Part shown: in pieces, positions 56,101 to 64,000 of the stretch
How positions within the stretch are numbered: position 1 is the first letter of the stretch
Layout: the number at the start of each line of letters is the position of its first letter
Source: Cutibacterium sp.
Lineage (GTDB): Bacteria; Actinomycetota; Actinomycetes; Propionibacteriales; Propionibacteriaceae
Length of the DNA stretch: 64,000 nucleotides
Direction of reading: 5' to 3'
NCBI RefSeq assembly: GCF_030525615.1
Contig: NZ_JAUNEJ010000002.1
Coordinates: forward strand, 287,955-351,954
The notes under the pieces: model-generated
Database searches by the model: none
The model's input: the letters and a program-made list of their open reading frames with translations, nothing else
What the model was told of the DNA's origin: nothing
Program-made: the position numbers and the translations under genes

Positions 56101-58606
56101 CGACTCCCTCCTGACGGGAGCCGTCGTCAACGACGAAACCCCCGACTCTTCGAGCCTGTACCAGGTGGCGGACCAGCCCTTCCTACGCAAGGACAAGACC
56201 CTACCCGTCCGTGGTGCGGTCTCCGCTGAGGTTGCCAAGGTGACCGTCAACGATGTCGATGCGACCATCGACGCCGACCACTACTTCACGGCAATGGTCC
56301 GATGGGCTGAGGGTCACAACACCTACGAGATCGTCGCCTATGACGCCGCTGGCAAGGTCCTCGACCGCTCGACGACATGGATTGACGTCGACCTCAAAGG
56401 GCCGCAGCTGACCGCCGACGCCAATCGCAATTCGCAAAGCCTCGTCACGATCAAAGATGACGGGACGGTCGACGTCTCTGGCACTGTCTCCGATGACCAG
56501 GCCAGGATTGGCGACAAGCGCCGTCCGCTGACGGTTACGATCGACGGCAAAGACGAGAAGGTTCAGGTAAACGCCGACGGCACCTTCAAGACGACCGTCA
56601 CACCGAGCGCGTCGGCCACCCAAGTTGCCGTCACGGCCGATGACGGTGTGAACGTGACCACCGTCACTTTGCCTCTCGACCGCCCGGTCACCGAAGACAA
56701 CGCCTTGCGGGTTACTTTCGACAACCCGGCCATGGCTGCTCCGGACCTTCCATTCGGCCAGCAGAACATCTTCCTCGACGGCAATGACCCCGCCATCGAT
56801 ACCAAGGCCGACCCGCGCACGTACACGATCTCGGGTACCTTCAACCGTGCTCCCAAGTCCTTTACCATCGAGGGCAAGGAGGTTCAGCTCGACTCCAAGC
56901 TGCACTTCTCGGTCAAGGTCCCCATCACCCAAGGGGTGACCAAGATCGGCTACACCGTCACTGACACCACCAAGGATGCCCAGACCGTCGAGGGAGCGTG
57001 GCGCGTGTTCTACGACAGCCGGGTCCCCGGTATCCAGCTCGATCATCCGCGCATCGCCCAGGATGGTGCTATCTACATCACCAAGCCGTCGCAAGACGTC
57101 ACCTTTGACGGTCGGGTGTGGGACAACGCCTTCGGCTACAACTTGGCTATCAATGGCAACGTCGTCAGCAATTTCACCAACATCTGGGACCCGGGCGCCA
57201 ACATCAACAAGCGCGAATTCTCCGAGGACGTCACTGCCTCTGACGGCGACCGCATTCTGTTGGGCCTGTACGACCTCATGGGCAACGGACTTGAGCAGAT
57301 CATCCCGGTCATCAGCGACACCGAAGCCCCCGACGTCGAGGTTTCTGGCGTCAAGGCCGGTGAGGTGGTGTCCGAGCCGACGACGATTACCGTCAAGGCT
57401 TCTGACGCCCACCTTCGCAACATGAAGGTGACTCTCGATGGCAAGCAGGTCGCCTTCAAAGCCACGAAGGTGGTGCCCGCCGAGGGAGCCACGGTTGACT
57501 TCTATGGTGAGGAAGATGGCGGCGCTGCCCCGTCGACCTCTCCTTCAACCGCAGCTTCTGCCACTTCATCGGCCAGCGCCCCGGGCGCCAGCTCAATTGA
57601 GAAGGTCGCCGCCAGGGCCGCTGCTGCCCAGCAGGCCGCCGATAACGAGGCCGCCGAGGATGACGCTGAGCCGGCCACAACCGGCGAGGACTACACCCAG
57701 CTGACGGTAGAGCTGCCGACCAAGGATCTGGCTGCTGGCGCCCACCAACTGGCTGTCACCGCCACTGACCGGGCTGACCGTCGTACCGACGTCGCCGTAC
57801 CGTTTACGGTGGACGCTGTGCCTCGCATCGAGGGGCCGGCCGCCTTGGTTGTTAACCCCGACGAGAACATCCTCGACCAGATTCGTGCCGCCTACCAGGT
57901 GGTTGACGATCTCGACGGCGACCTCGTCGTCAATGCCAACGTGAGCGGACTCGTCATGGACCAGGCTGTCCCGGTCGTCCTGAGCGCGGTCGACTCGGCT
58001 GGCCACGCCGTCACCAAGACCGTGCGAATCACGATGACACGTCCGGAACGGACCCTTACCGGCGAGTGCGGAACGATGACAGGTCGATTCGCCAAGGACG
58101 ACTCGATCTCGATTACCTGCCGCTCCGGCGACGACGGGGACGTCCTCGTCACCATGAAGAACGCCGGGCCGACCGTCACCGGAACCCTGACACTCAACGT
58201 ACCGACCGATCGCAAGATCCTCATCCTCGAGAACGGCACGGTCGTCGGCACCGCGACGGGCCAGGTTGTCGACGGCAAGGTCGTCCTCAAGGTGCCGTCG
58301 AAGATCACTCTCGACTTCGTTGCCGAGAAAGCCGAATCGGGCGGCACCCAGCCGACTACCCCGGGCAAGACGAAACCAGGCCAGGTCACCAATCCAGGCC
58401 AGGTCACCAAACCGGGCCATGACAATGAGCCGGGTAGTAAGCCGGGTAGCGATGAGTCGCATGGTTCGCAGGCTCAGCACCGTCACTACCAGTTGCCTTC
58501 CACCGGAGGTGACCCCGCTACTGGTCTGACGGGCCTGGCCGGTCTCGCCGGACTGGGAGCGCTGGTCAGCATGGCAATTGCGGCCATCCGCAAGTCACGT
58601 CGCTGA
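53132..58606 (+). CDS. Cell-wall-anchored subtilisin-like serine protease (S8)
   Basis: 1,824 residues from ATG 53132. Signal peptide to about residue 26 (AMA-AP), then an I9-type propeptide, and the S8 domain with catalytic Asp156 (IIDSGID), His209 (QHGMHVAG) and Ser540 (SGTSMATP). A PA insert (about 370-480) separates His and Ser, as in lactocepin and C5a peptidase. Fn3-like and several Ig-like domains follow (about 650-1600), a Ser/Ala-rich break near 1470-1540, and a C-terminal LPSTG sorting signal (1788-1792) with hydrophobic helix and RKSRR. Sortase would attach it to peptidoglycan. Probably degrades host proteins or peptides for nutrition. The longer frame from 53048 would bury the signal peptide. 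Confidence 0.93.
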   Translation: MHTFRRGGLLAGVVALALAATPAAMAAPDPTPPAPSPASATRTQSEKVKVMVLLTGQPTGRGVERTNLAELNRTVNAIQSKIPIKVDRRFGMLLKGFSAWVEASDIPTLQAQPGVASVKPVRAYKPVDDEVNLATRATAARTTGLDGRGTVVSIIDSGIDIKHQDMRLSADGKAHAKLKAVAGFTDKVPYGYNFADDNTNVKDTSAEQHGMHVAGIVAANGGSDADATTNGRVNGAAPEAQLLAMKVFSNNPTDSGSAYTDDIVAAIEESVRRGADIINMSLGSPDGLDSSEQGDTLAIANAQRAGVQVLVAAGNDGLSTSIDGDEYDALGRLDNGSLGSPATAPAAWSIASINNAHKVVAAAKATWENGSAVVGYDQQAGPVDTDVHKLVVAGIGKPEQVPAEVKGNWALIERGENTFAEKVQNAVDKGATGVIIFNNADGGNDIPGMAGIEDAKVPVSGMSHDDGQKLVDIAKSGKEVSIQLTKSNQVIDNPDPLLASSFTSWGATPDLNFKPEIAGIGGAVYSTLNDNKYGVKSGTSMATPNLAGLTSLMLQSLRAKEPGLSPVDAAARIRTAFSNTAVRPTTSDGVPQAPRQIGAGLAQVDRAVATNVLATVNGSPNVALKEITSPRNVNVTLTNVSDKAQTFDAGQTCVINESHEPDQALTTCSTSEHAATATKTVTVPAHGTANVSWTVTPKPGEAHWLEGWLTLASTDPDQPDLAVPYLGFVGDWNAENIIDTPVYDKTPSLMSQAFGETTPHKTVLASTILGAMTIERGVGDNYFSPNGDDMFDTIFAQTLLLRSAQELKFSIVDAQGKTVRELGSDRDLQHILLNKLAAITTNAANSDTDRSWDGKVWDAKKAAFVTAPEGNYTFKVQARLSPNYDWQTVEMPFILDVTAPKATTSVRNNADGSASVIVKVADAGSGAGPVTAVDSSGTMLTADTKSVPGATVFTVPKPAAAKYVQVTAADGAFNTTTSVVMLDKAVLATPDSLLTGAVVNDETPDSSSLYQVADQPFLRKDKTLPVRGAVSAEVAKVTVNDVDATIDADHYFTAMVRWAEGHNTYEIVAYDAAGKVLDRSTTWIDVDLKGPQLTADANRNSQSLVTIKDDGTVDVSGTVSDDQARIGDKRRPLTVTIDGKDEKVQVNADGTFKTTVTPSASATQVAVTADDGVNVTTVTLPLDRPVTEDNALRVTFDNPAMAAPDLPFGQQNIFLDGNDPAIDTKADPRTYTISGTFNRAPKSFTIEGKEVQLDSKLHFSVKVPITQGVTKIGYTVTDTTKDAQTVEGAWRVFYDSRVPGIQLDHPRIAQDGAIYITKPSQDVTFDGRVWDNAFGYNLAINGNVVSNFTNIWDPGANINKREFSEDVTASDGDRILLGLYDLMGNGLEQIIPVISDTEAPDVEVSGVKAGEVVSEPTTITVKASDAHLRNMKVTLDGKQVAFKATKVVPAEGATVDFYGEEDGGAAPSTSPSTAASATSSASAPGASSIEKVAARAAAAQQAADNEAAEDDAEPATTGEDYTQLTVELPTKDLAAGAHQLAVTATDRADRRTDVAVPFTVDAVPRIEGPAALVVNPDENILDQIRAAYQVVDDLDGDLVVNANVSGLVMDQAVPVVLSAVDSAGHAVTKTVRITMTRPERTLTGECGTMTGRFAKDDSISITCRSGDDGDVLVTMKNAGPTVTGTLTLNVPTDRKILILENGTVVGTATGQVVDGKVVLKVPSKITLDFVAEKAESGGTQPTTPGKTKPGQVTNPGQVTKPGHDNEPGSKPGSDESHGSQAQHRHYQLPSTGGDPATGLTGLAGLAGLGALVSMAIAAIRKSRR

Positions 58607-58617
58607 GGCCAAACACC

Positions 58618-58713
58618 GCATTGCCCCCTCGCCCATGGGTGAGGGGCTGGTGCGTCAGTGGTGCCTGATTGCCTCTGCGCATTGCCCCCTCGCCCATGGG
58701 TGAGGGGGCAATG
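58618..58713 (+). repeat. Duplicated hairpin repeat after the subtilase, probable terminator
   Basis: Two direct copies of a sequence beginning GCATTGCCCCCTCGCCCATG start at 58618 and 58679, 61 bp apart. The second is a nearly perfect palindrome (CATTGCCCCCTC with GAGGGGGCAATG around a 10-nt centre, 58680-58713) and could end transcription of the protease gene; the first has lost the distal arm. They are not CRISPR repeats. Further on, TTGCGCCGGG-TGTCAT occurs twice (58812, 58853). Confidence 0.7.
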
Positions 58714-58904
58714 TTGTGTGCTATCACGCAATACTTCCGACCACGTGCCCTCACACAGTGTTTTGCTTCTAAGACGCACTGAGAACGAGGTCTGCTGTAG
58801 GGGTGCTTTTCTTGCGCCGGGGTGTCATTGCGCGTCTTTGTCATTGCACGTTTTGCGCCGGGATGTCATCCGGGCTAGGGCGACGCCCCAGCGGTGGCAA
58901 TACC

Positions 58905-59288
58905 TCAGCGATCGCGTGGCGGCCCAGGAATGAGGATTTCTCCCCCAGCCCGCCATGCCCGCAACCCGGATGCGAGGAAGTCACAGGTGTAGCCCTTTTC
59001 GCGCACCGGCCTCACCAGGTGGCCAGATCGGAACCCGGTATCGCACACCAAAACGAAATGAGGGTCGGGCTCAGCCAACGGGTCATCACCATAGATCGCG
59101 GTGAACGGGTCGGCGATCAACTCTTTGGGATTGACGAGCCGAGCTCCAGGAGCGTGGCCGGCTTCATACTCGCGACGAGTCCTGACGTCGACGAGAACTC
59201 CCCCCTTGGCGAGGATATTGAGAACGTCAGGAAGCTCAAGACCTCCCTGGGCCATTCCATGATTTATCAGCAGGTCACGCAGTCCCAT
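58905..59288 (-). CDS. Rhodanese-like domain protein
   Basis: 127 residues from ATG 59288. VLVDVRTRREYEAGHAPGAR and the active-site loop CDTGFRSGHL, with the catalytic Cys about residue 91, are typical of single-domain rhodaneses that carry sulfur as a persulfide. No signal peptide. The upstream extension of the frame to 59447 has no ribosome site. Confidence 0.88.
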   Translation of the reverse strand: MGLRDLLINHGMAQGGLELPDVLNILAKGGVLVDVRTRREYEAGHAPGARLVNPKELIADPFTAIYGDDPLAEPDPHFVLVCDTGFRSGHLVRPVREKGYTCDFLASGLRAWRAGGEILIPGPPRDR

Positions 59289-59661
59289 GTCTGCACAGTC
59301 TAGGGAAAGCAACGGTGATTCACCCCGCCACCCAGCGCGTGCCAACTCACCCGGTGGCGAAAACTCCCGGCTCGGGCAGGTCCGGGGAACGGCCGTGCTT
59401 ATCCTCCGAACCTGCTGACGAAAATGGTCATGCTGCCTGCGTGTCAAGATTCGTGTTGACCCCGGCTAGCTTTTCCCCAGCTTCACAACGCCCCGCCGAC
59501 GCGCGGTCAGAGCACCAAGCGACAAAAATCCCCAGTCCACAACGCACCTACGCACTGGGGTGCCTGGTCCATGGCTGAGCTGACGAAAATGGTCACGAAA
59601 CCTTCGGGATGGACGACTCCACGCCCCTCGTCCCATCTACGCCAGATTCAGGTTGTGCGTC
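59289..59661 (+). other. 373-bp gap with a repeated 17-mer
   Basis: No gene is supported. GCTGACGAAAATGGTCA occurs at 59414-59430 and again at 59579-59595, 165 bp apart. Such copies could bound a lost element or bind a regulator; neither is shown. Confidence 0.45.
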
Positions 59662-60762
59662 CTACTTGCTATACGTCAGAGCCGCAATGGCCGCACCCAT
59701 AGCCCTGCCATCGTCATCAAGAACCGCCGGGACAACCTCGATGTCCCATGGAACTCCGGGTATCAACTCGGCAGCCAGGGCGTCTTGAAGATCCTGAACA
59801 ATTTCCGGACACGCGTGCGGCAACTCTCCCCCGACAATGACTCGCGAGGGGCTCATGAGAAGAACTACCGCTGCGCTCACGCAGGCAACTGACTCAGCTG
59901 CTTCCCTCAAAGCGTGGCGGGCTTTTTTGTCACCACGTGCCACAGCCTTGGCAAGAGCACCAAGATCATCTACCCCCGCCGCCTGGCACACCGCCGGGAT
60001 TGAGGCCACCGTTTCCAAACAACCCGTCTTCCCGCAGTAACATCGACGACTCGACTCCGGGACTCGGGCGTGTCCCAATTCCCCCGCGTAACCGGTCGCC
60101 CCGTCGCGAACATGATCGGCGACGATCACGGAGCCGCCTACTCCCCATCCCAAGTGAACATAGAACTGCTCTGCGATCCCACCCCCAGCGCCGTCGCGGG
60201 CCTCTCGCAAAGCGGCCATCCTGATGGTGTTATCGACAATGACCGGCGCCTTCCACCACCGCTTCGTCAGGAAAGCCACCTTCGAGGCATAGGTGTCGCC
60301 GCGGCCTACCGGCACTGGCAGCCCGACACCAATGCCCGTCACATACCCAGCCTCCAGGCCGAGATCTGACATCTGTGCGGCCAAGGCGTCCACCAACCCG
60401 GCGAGGTTGTCCTCCCACTGCTCAGAAGGATCGCGACCTCGTGCGACCTTGGCCACTTGAAACCCTTGATGATCGACGGCCACCGCAAGAGCCCGGGAGC
60501 GAGAAATGTCGAAACCAAGAACGGCCACCACCCCGGCACGCAGGGTGAGTCGCTCCACCGGACGCCCCCGACCGCGACGGTGGGGGTCAACGAGGTAGTC
60601 AACGATGCCTTGTACCTGCAATGCGCCAAGGGCACGCCCGAGAACGGGACGGGAGATCCCAAGGACACTACACAGCTCGGCCCGGGTGTACGAGCCTGTC
60701 GACAGCGCGTGGATGATTCGCTGTTCCAAAGTCTCGGCCTGGGGACGTGTGAGGTATTCCAT
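59662..60762 (-). CDS. ROK-family transcriptional regulator
   Basis: 366 residues from ATG 60762 (GGAAGGGAAG upstream). An N-terminal winged helix (EQRIIHALSTGSYTRAELCS, VLGISRPVLGRALGALQVQG) precedes a ROK sugar-kinase-like domain: VAVLGFDISRSRALAVAVDH, GWGVGGSVIVADHVRDGATG, YAGELGHARV and the zinc motif CYCGKTGCLE. NagC/XylR-type members bind sugar or sugar phosphate and repress catabolic genes. The sulfatase and sugar porter upstream are the likely targets. The terminator at 60826-60867 separates it from them. Confidence 0.9.
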   Translation of the reverse strand: MEYLTRPQAETLEQRIIHALSTGSYTRAELCSVLGISRPVLGRALGALQVQGIVDYLVDPHRRGRGRPVERLTLRAGVVAVLGFDISRSRALAVAVDHQGFQVAKVARGRDPSEQWEDNLAGLVDALAAQMSDLGLEAGYVTGIGVGLPVPVGRGDTYASKVAFLTKRWWKAPVIVDNTIRMAALREARDGAGGGIAEQFYVHLGWGVGGSVIVADHVRDGATGYAGELGHARVPESSRRCYCGKTGCLETVASIPAVCQAAGVDDLGALAKAVARGDKKARHALREAAESVACVSAAVVLLMSPSRVIVGGELPHACPEIVQDLQDALAAELIPGVPWDIEVVPAVLDDDGRAMGAAIAALTYSK

Positions 60763-60825
60763 TGGCGTCACTTCCCTTCCGCCGTTGGACCTCTTCACGA
60801 ATGTTCTCAGTGTGCCACAAGACGC

Positions 60826-60867
60826 GCTTCTGCCCGCCCGAGAAGCGCATCTCAGACGGGCAGAAGC
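60826..60867 (-). terminator. Terminator of the porter-sulfatase unit
   Basis: GCTTCTGCCCG pairs perfectly with CGGGCAGAAGC around a 20-nt loop, 14 bp beyond the sulfatase stop on the minus strand. Confidence 0.75.
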
Positions 60868-60880
60868 AGACAGATCGGGG

Positions 60881-62419
60881 TCAGTCGGTGACGACCTCGT
60901 CGAGGTCCGACCGGGCGGTGTTGACCAACGGCACGTCAAAATCGACCATCGCAGCCATCCACTTGGCGAAGGAGTGATCTCCCCGCTCCCGCAGCTGACG
61001 GTAAAGCTCCTTGGCCAGTTCACGACGAATGTCGTCATAGACCGGAACCGTATAGACGTTGTTCATCTCGGCCGGGTCTACTCGTAGGTCGTAGAGCTCG
61101 TTGATCGACTCATGGTTCATAACCAGTTTGAACTCCCGGGTGCGCAACATACGCTGCTGCAGCGGGAAATGGTGACCGTGGAACTCACAGACGATATTCT
61201 CGCGCCATCCCGGCACATCCTCGCCACGGGTGAGGTCGACGATGGAGCGGCCGTCAGGAACAAGGGCGGGGTCGAGACCAGCGATGTCCATAACGGTGGC
61301 GGGCAAGTCGATGAGCGACACAAAAGCGTCACTACGACCCACGGTCGAGACGCCAGGGATGTGGGCAATGAACGGGACGTTGTAAATGTCGTCGTACATG
61401 GCCGGGCCCTTGTCGTTCATCCGGTGTGACCCGGTGAACTCGCCGTGATCGGCGGTGAAGAAAACCGCCGTGTCGTCGAGCACCCCAAGCTCCCGAGCAG
61501 CATCCATGATCCGGCCAATCTCGAAATCGATCATCGAAACGTAACCCCAGTACACGGCAATGAGCTTGCGCCACTGGTCGTTGCTGAAACTCGACGTCGA
61601 CCAGTAGGTCGCATAATTCTGCTGTACCGGGGGCTTACCGATGAGGGAATCGCCGAAGTTCTCCGGCAGGGTGACGACATCGGGGTCGATGAGGTCGAAC
61701 CACTCGTCAGGCAGGAAATAGGGCAGGTGCGGGCCGAAGAAGTGGACGTCCAGGCAGAAGGGCTTGCCACCGTCTTTCCAATCCTTGGCGTATTGACGCA
61801 ACCGCGCGATAGCCCGATCCGCCAGGAAGCGCTCGAAGGTCGCCTCCTCCGGCTGGTCCAGACGAGCCGCGATGATATGACCCGGACGCTTGCCAGGAAG
61901 CTCACCGCGCCACAGATCGTGGGCCTTGACGGGCGGAAGGTTGTTTTCCTTGAGCCAAGCGACGTATTTCTCGTTACCTACAGGGTTTTCAGCTCCCCAG
62001 TAAGTGTCGTCGTCAGCGCCAAAGGCCGACGGCAGATTCGCTCCGCAGTGGTACTTGCCGACGATACCGACGTTGTACCCGTTGTCGTGGAGTTCCTGAG
62101 TGTACGTCCAGGCATCGAGGGGAATCTCGGTCTGATAGGCGATGTTCCACTCTGGATTGGCCAACACCTGGTGCTTGATCGGCAGCCGCCCGGTCATGAG
62201 GGAGGCTCGCGCCGGAGTGCAGATTGCTGTCGGCGTGAAGGCATGGGTGAAAGCGAAACCGTTCTTGCCCATCTCGTCGAGGACCGGCGTCTTGGCATGG
62301 GGGTTACCAAGACAGCCAATGGTGTCGACGCGGTGCTGGTCAGTCATGATGACCAGGACGTTGCGGACGTTCTCGGGAATATCCCGCTGACGGGGTGTAC
62401 CAGTCGGGTTCTCAGTCAT
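60881..62419 (-). CDS. Sulfatase (S1 family)
   Basis: 512 residues without signal peptide, so probably cytoplasmic. VLVIMTDQHRVDTIGCLGNP is the metal-binding start; CTPARASLMTGRLP holds the Cys that becomes formylglycine (CxPxR); TADHGEFTGSHRMNDKGPAM gives the second metal site. It likely removes sulfate from an imported sugar or aryl compound. It lies 42 bp behind the MFS sugar porter and upstream of a ROK regulator, which points to use of sulfated host sugars such as glycosaminoglycan units. The activating FGly-generating enzyme is not in the window. Confidence 0.92.
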   Translation of the reverse strand: MTENPTGTPRQRDIPENVRNVLVIMTDQHRVDTIGCLGNPHAKTPVLDEMGKNGFAFTHAFTPTAICTPARASLMTGRLPIKHQVLANPEWNIAYQTEIPLDAWTYTQELHDNGYNVGIVGKYHCGANLPSAFGADDDTYWGAENPVGNEKYVAWLKENNLPPVKAHDLWRGELPGKRPGHIIAARLDQPEEATFERFLADRAIARLRQYAKDWKDGGKPFCLDVHFFGPHLPYFLPDEWFDLIDPDVVTLPENFGDSLIGKPPVQQNYATYWSTSSFSNDQWRKLIAVYWGYVSMIDFEIGRIMDAARELGVLDDTAVFFTADHGEFTGSHRMNDKGPAMYDDIYNVPFIAHIPGVSTVGRSDAFVSLIDLPATVMDIAGLDPALVPDGRSIVDLTRGEDVPGWRENIVCEFHGHHFPLQQRMLRTREFKLVMNHESINELYDLRVDPAEMNNVYTVPVYDDIRRELAKELYRQLRERGDHSFAKWMAAMVDFDVPLVNTARSDLDEVVTD

Positions 62420-62461
62420 GGTCCTTTCCTTTCTGTGAGGAATGTATGAGCTGCGCGGAGC

Positions 62462-63922
62462 TCACGCACCCATCTCCTCGAGTTCCTTGCCCGCCGTCTC
62501 ATGGAGGTAACGGGCAGTGAAGATGACGGCGAGGATGCCGAAGCCGCAGTAGATCCAGTAGATACCAGCCGGCGACCAAGCGACAAGGAACGGGAAGAGC
62601 AGAACCACCAGGAAGTTGACGAAGAAGTCAGCACCCGAGGCCATCGACATGGCCGCACCACGGATCTGATTGGGGAACATCTCGCCCATGACAATCGAGA
62701 AGATCGGTCCCCAAGAGGACGTGAATCCCAGCAGGAAGCAGCACAAGGCAGCAATGGCCAGGAATCCTAGGACCGGGCTGTGTGAAATGTCGGGGCCATC
62801 TGCAGTCTTGGGGGCGATCGTGAAGACGAAAGCGACAACGGCCAGGGAGACGAAGATGAGGGTGCCGCCATAAATGAGCATCCGCTTACGTCCGACGCGG
62901 TCAACTAGCAGAATGCCGGTGACGACGCCAACGATCTTGAAGCAGGTAATGATGAGGGTCTGCTGGAAGGCTGTGTCCTCAGAGAAGCCGACGGCCTGGA
63001 AGAGGGTGTTCGAGTAGAAGAAGACGCCATTGGTACCGGTCAGCTGCTGGAAAGCGGCGATGGCCATAGCGACGAAGACAAGGCCCTTCCACTGCGAGGT
63101 CATGACGGCGCGGATTCCGAGGGTGCGCTCCTTGACTCCCAAGGTCTTGCGAATCGCCTCGACGCGATCCTTCGCTTCCTCGGCGGTGTCACCGGTGACC
63201 TTGGTAATGACAGCAGCGGCCTTATCGCTGCGACCGGCAGCAACGAGCCAGCGCGGGGATTCGGGGATACGAGCTGTCATGACGGCGTAGAAAATTGCCG
63301 GGATAAGCAGGCACAGGAACATCCACTGCCATGCTTCGAGGCCAAGGGCCAGAGTTTCTGACGTGCTACCGGCAGCGCGAACGACCAGGAAGTTGATGAG
63401 GCCGGCGAAGAACAGGCCCAAGATGATGGCCAGCTGCCGGAAAGCGATGAGGCGACCACGGATGTCAGCTGGGGCAATCTCAGCAACGTAGCCGGGAGCG
63501 ACGGTTGTCGCAGCTCCAAAGCCGATACCACCAATGATGCGGCACACGATCAGGAACGGGTATCCGCCGAGCCAAGGACACATGGCACCGAGCACAGCCT
63601 CAAACAGCAAGAAAGGCGCAACCCACATCAGGGTGGTGCGCCGTCCGATACGGTCGGAGATTCGGCCGGCAAAAATGGCACCGATGAAACCGCCGATAAT
63701 GCCGGCGGCACCTGCGACGCCCTGGGCGATCGGACCCAAGTGGAATTCGGAACCTACGGCGGCGATGGCGCCGTTGAGGACCATGCCCTCGAACCCGTAG
63801 AAGAATGGGCCGAGAGTGGCAATGAGCGCCAATGACGTGGCGTATTTACGCGCAGCCGCGCGGCGCGGTTCGAGAGGTGCTCCCGCCTGTTGTGGGGCGG
63901 GAGAACTGGTTGCGGTGGACAC
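62462..63922 (-). CDS. MFS sugar porter
   Basis: 486 residues from GTG 63922 (AAAGGAG upstream). Twelve membrane segments; sugar porter signatures GRISDRIGRRTTLM, PESPRWLVAAGRSDKAAAVI, QQLTGTNGVFFYSNTLF and DRVGRKRMLIYGG. It belongs to the XylE/GalP/IolT group of proton-coupled symporters. As the first gene of the sulfatase cluster, it probably brings in the sulfated or desulfated sugar (inference). Confidence 0.93.
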   Translation of the reverse strand: MSTATSSPAPQQAGAPLEPRRAAARKYATSLALIATLGPFFYGFEGMVLNGAIAAVGSEFHLGPIAQGVAGAAGIIGGFIGAIFAGRISDRIGRRTTLMWVAPFLLFEAVLGAMCPWLGGYPFLIVCRIIGGIGFGAATTVAPGYVAEIAPADIRGRLIAFRQLAIILGLFFAGLINFLVVRAAGSTSETLALGLEAWQWMFLCLLIPAIFYAVMTARIPESPRWLVAAGRSDKAAAVITKVTGDTAEEAKDRVEAIRKTLGVKERTLGIRAVMTSQWKGLVFVAMAIAAFQQLTGTNGVFFYSNTLFQAVGFSEDTAFQQTLIITCFKIVGVVTGILLVDRVGRKRMLIYGGTLIFVSLAVVAFVFTIAPKTADGPDISHSPVLGFLAIAALCCFLLGFTSSWGPIFSIVMGEMFPNQIRGAAMSMASGADFFVNFLVVLLFPFLVAWSPAGIYWIYCGFGILAVIFTARYLHETAGKELEEMGA

Positions 63923-64000
63923 CTACTTGCTCCTTTGGTGATCGATCCGGTCGCAGATCGGACGACACCAACGTCGCCCTGCGATGGCTAGACCATAAGG

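Noticed and set aside
56201..57412. 403-codon minus-strand frame opposite the subtilase
   Set aside because: The plus strand is clearly coding; long antisense frames are usual in high-GC genes, and this one has no domain or ribosome site. The same holds for long frames opposite galK, the flippase, the sulfatase and the antiporters.
58618..58713. Two repeats 61 bp apart, the same period as the CRISPR array
   Set aside because: The repeated unit is a long hairpin unrelated to the CRISPR repeat, occurs only twice, and sits right behind the protease stop; a duplicated terminator fits better.

Overview
The window looks like a chromosomal segment of a high-GC actinobacterium of the propionibacterial type (Cutibacterium or a close relative). 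This rests on gene content and coding style: WhiB, LCP and LytR_C cell-wall proteins, the TadA-associated acidic protein, an rpsF-ssb-rpsR-rplI operon, frequent GTG starts, ATGA overlaps and long antisense shadow ORFs. The species is an inference; no rRNA gene is present.

Bases 1-2420 are the unusual part. Repeats of about 28 nt with the palindromic CCCCGC/GCGGGG core of type I-E CRISPR occur at 34, 96, 157, 652, 713 and 1794, with a decayed copy at 2278. Some repeats are separated by normal 33-nt spacers. Others are separated by inserts of 0.45-1.05 kb that carry small toxin-antitoxin (TA) genes: one complete pair (832-1409), one pair whose toxin is cut at its 5' end by a repeat (178-643), one antitoxin preceded by a toxin tail that begins at a repeat edge (1822-2201), and an antitoxin tail (2377-2418). 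No cas gene is visible; any would lie left of the window. This CRISPR/TA mosaic is the best candidate for an undescribed arrangement.

Bases 2690-6440 hold a four-gene siderophore ABC importer with overlapping genes, a lipoprotein binding subunit and an IdeR/DtxR-like box. It looks richer in A+T than its surroundings. From 6.6 to 12 kb there is a broken L,D-transpeptidase, a sirtuin overlapping an unknown acidic protein, an acetyltransferase remnant, a prolyl iminopeptidase and a secreted SH3/RlpA protein.

From 12 to 32 kb lies mostly core metabolism and cell envelope: PRC-barrel protein, PatB/MalY aminotransferase, LytR_C protein, K+/H+ antiporter, flippase, TadA and its partner, Upp, MaoC-like hydratase, YbaK-type deacylase, glucan branching enzyme, LCP protein, and galactokinase divergent from a sodium:solute symporter. 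Four tRNA genes (three Ser, one Arg-ACG) lie here, all on the minus strand.

From 32 to 53 kb: quinone oxidoreductase, argG with a palindromic and probably leaderless promoter, a broken DUF4282 gene, an MFS exporter, an AbiEi/DUF559-like protein, a second CPA1 antiporter with a TrkA-type domain, a long WhiB with an extra helix-turn-helix, HAD phosphatase, GalT-like protein, serS, a decayed PRC/DUF2382 gene, pheA, aat, uppP, a 2H phosphoesterase and the rpsF-ssb-rpsR-rplI operon. Pairs of DnaA-box-like nonamers lie in three intergenic gaps.

The right end (53-64 kb) carries a 1,824-residue LPXTG-anchored subtilase, a rhodanese, and a ROK regulator, sulfatase and MFS sugar porter cluster. These suit a host-associated bacterium that degrades host protein and sulfated glycans (inference).
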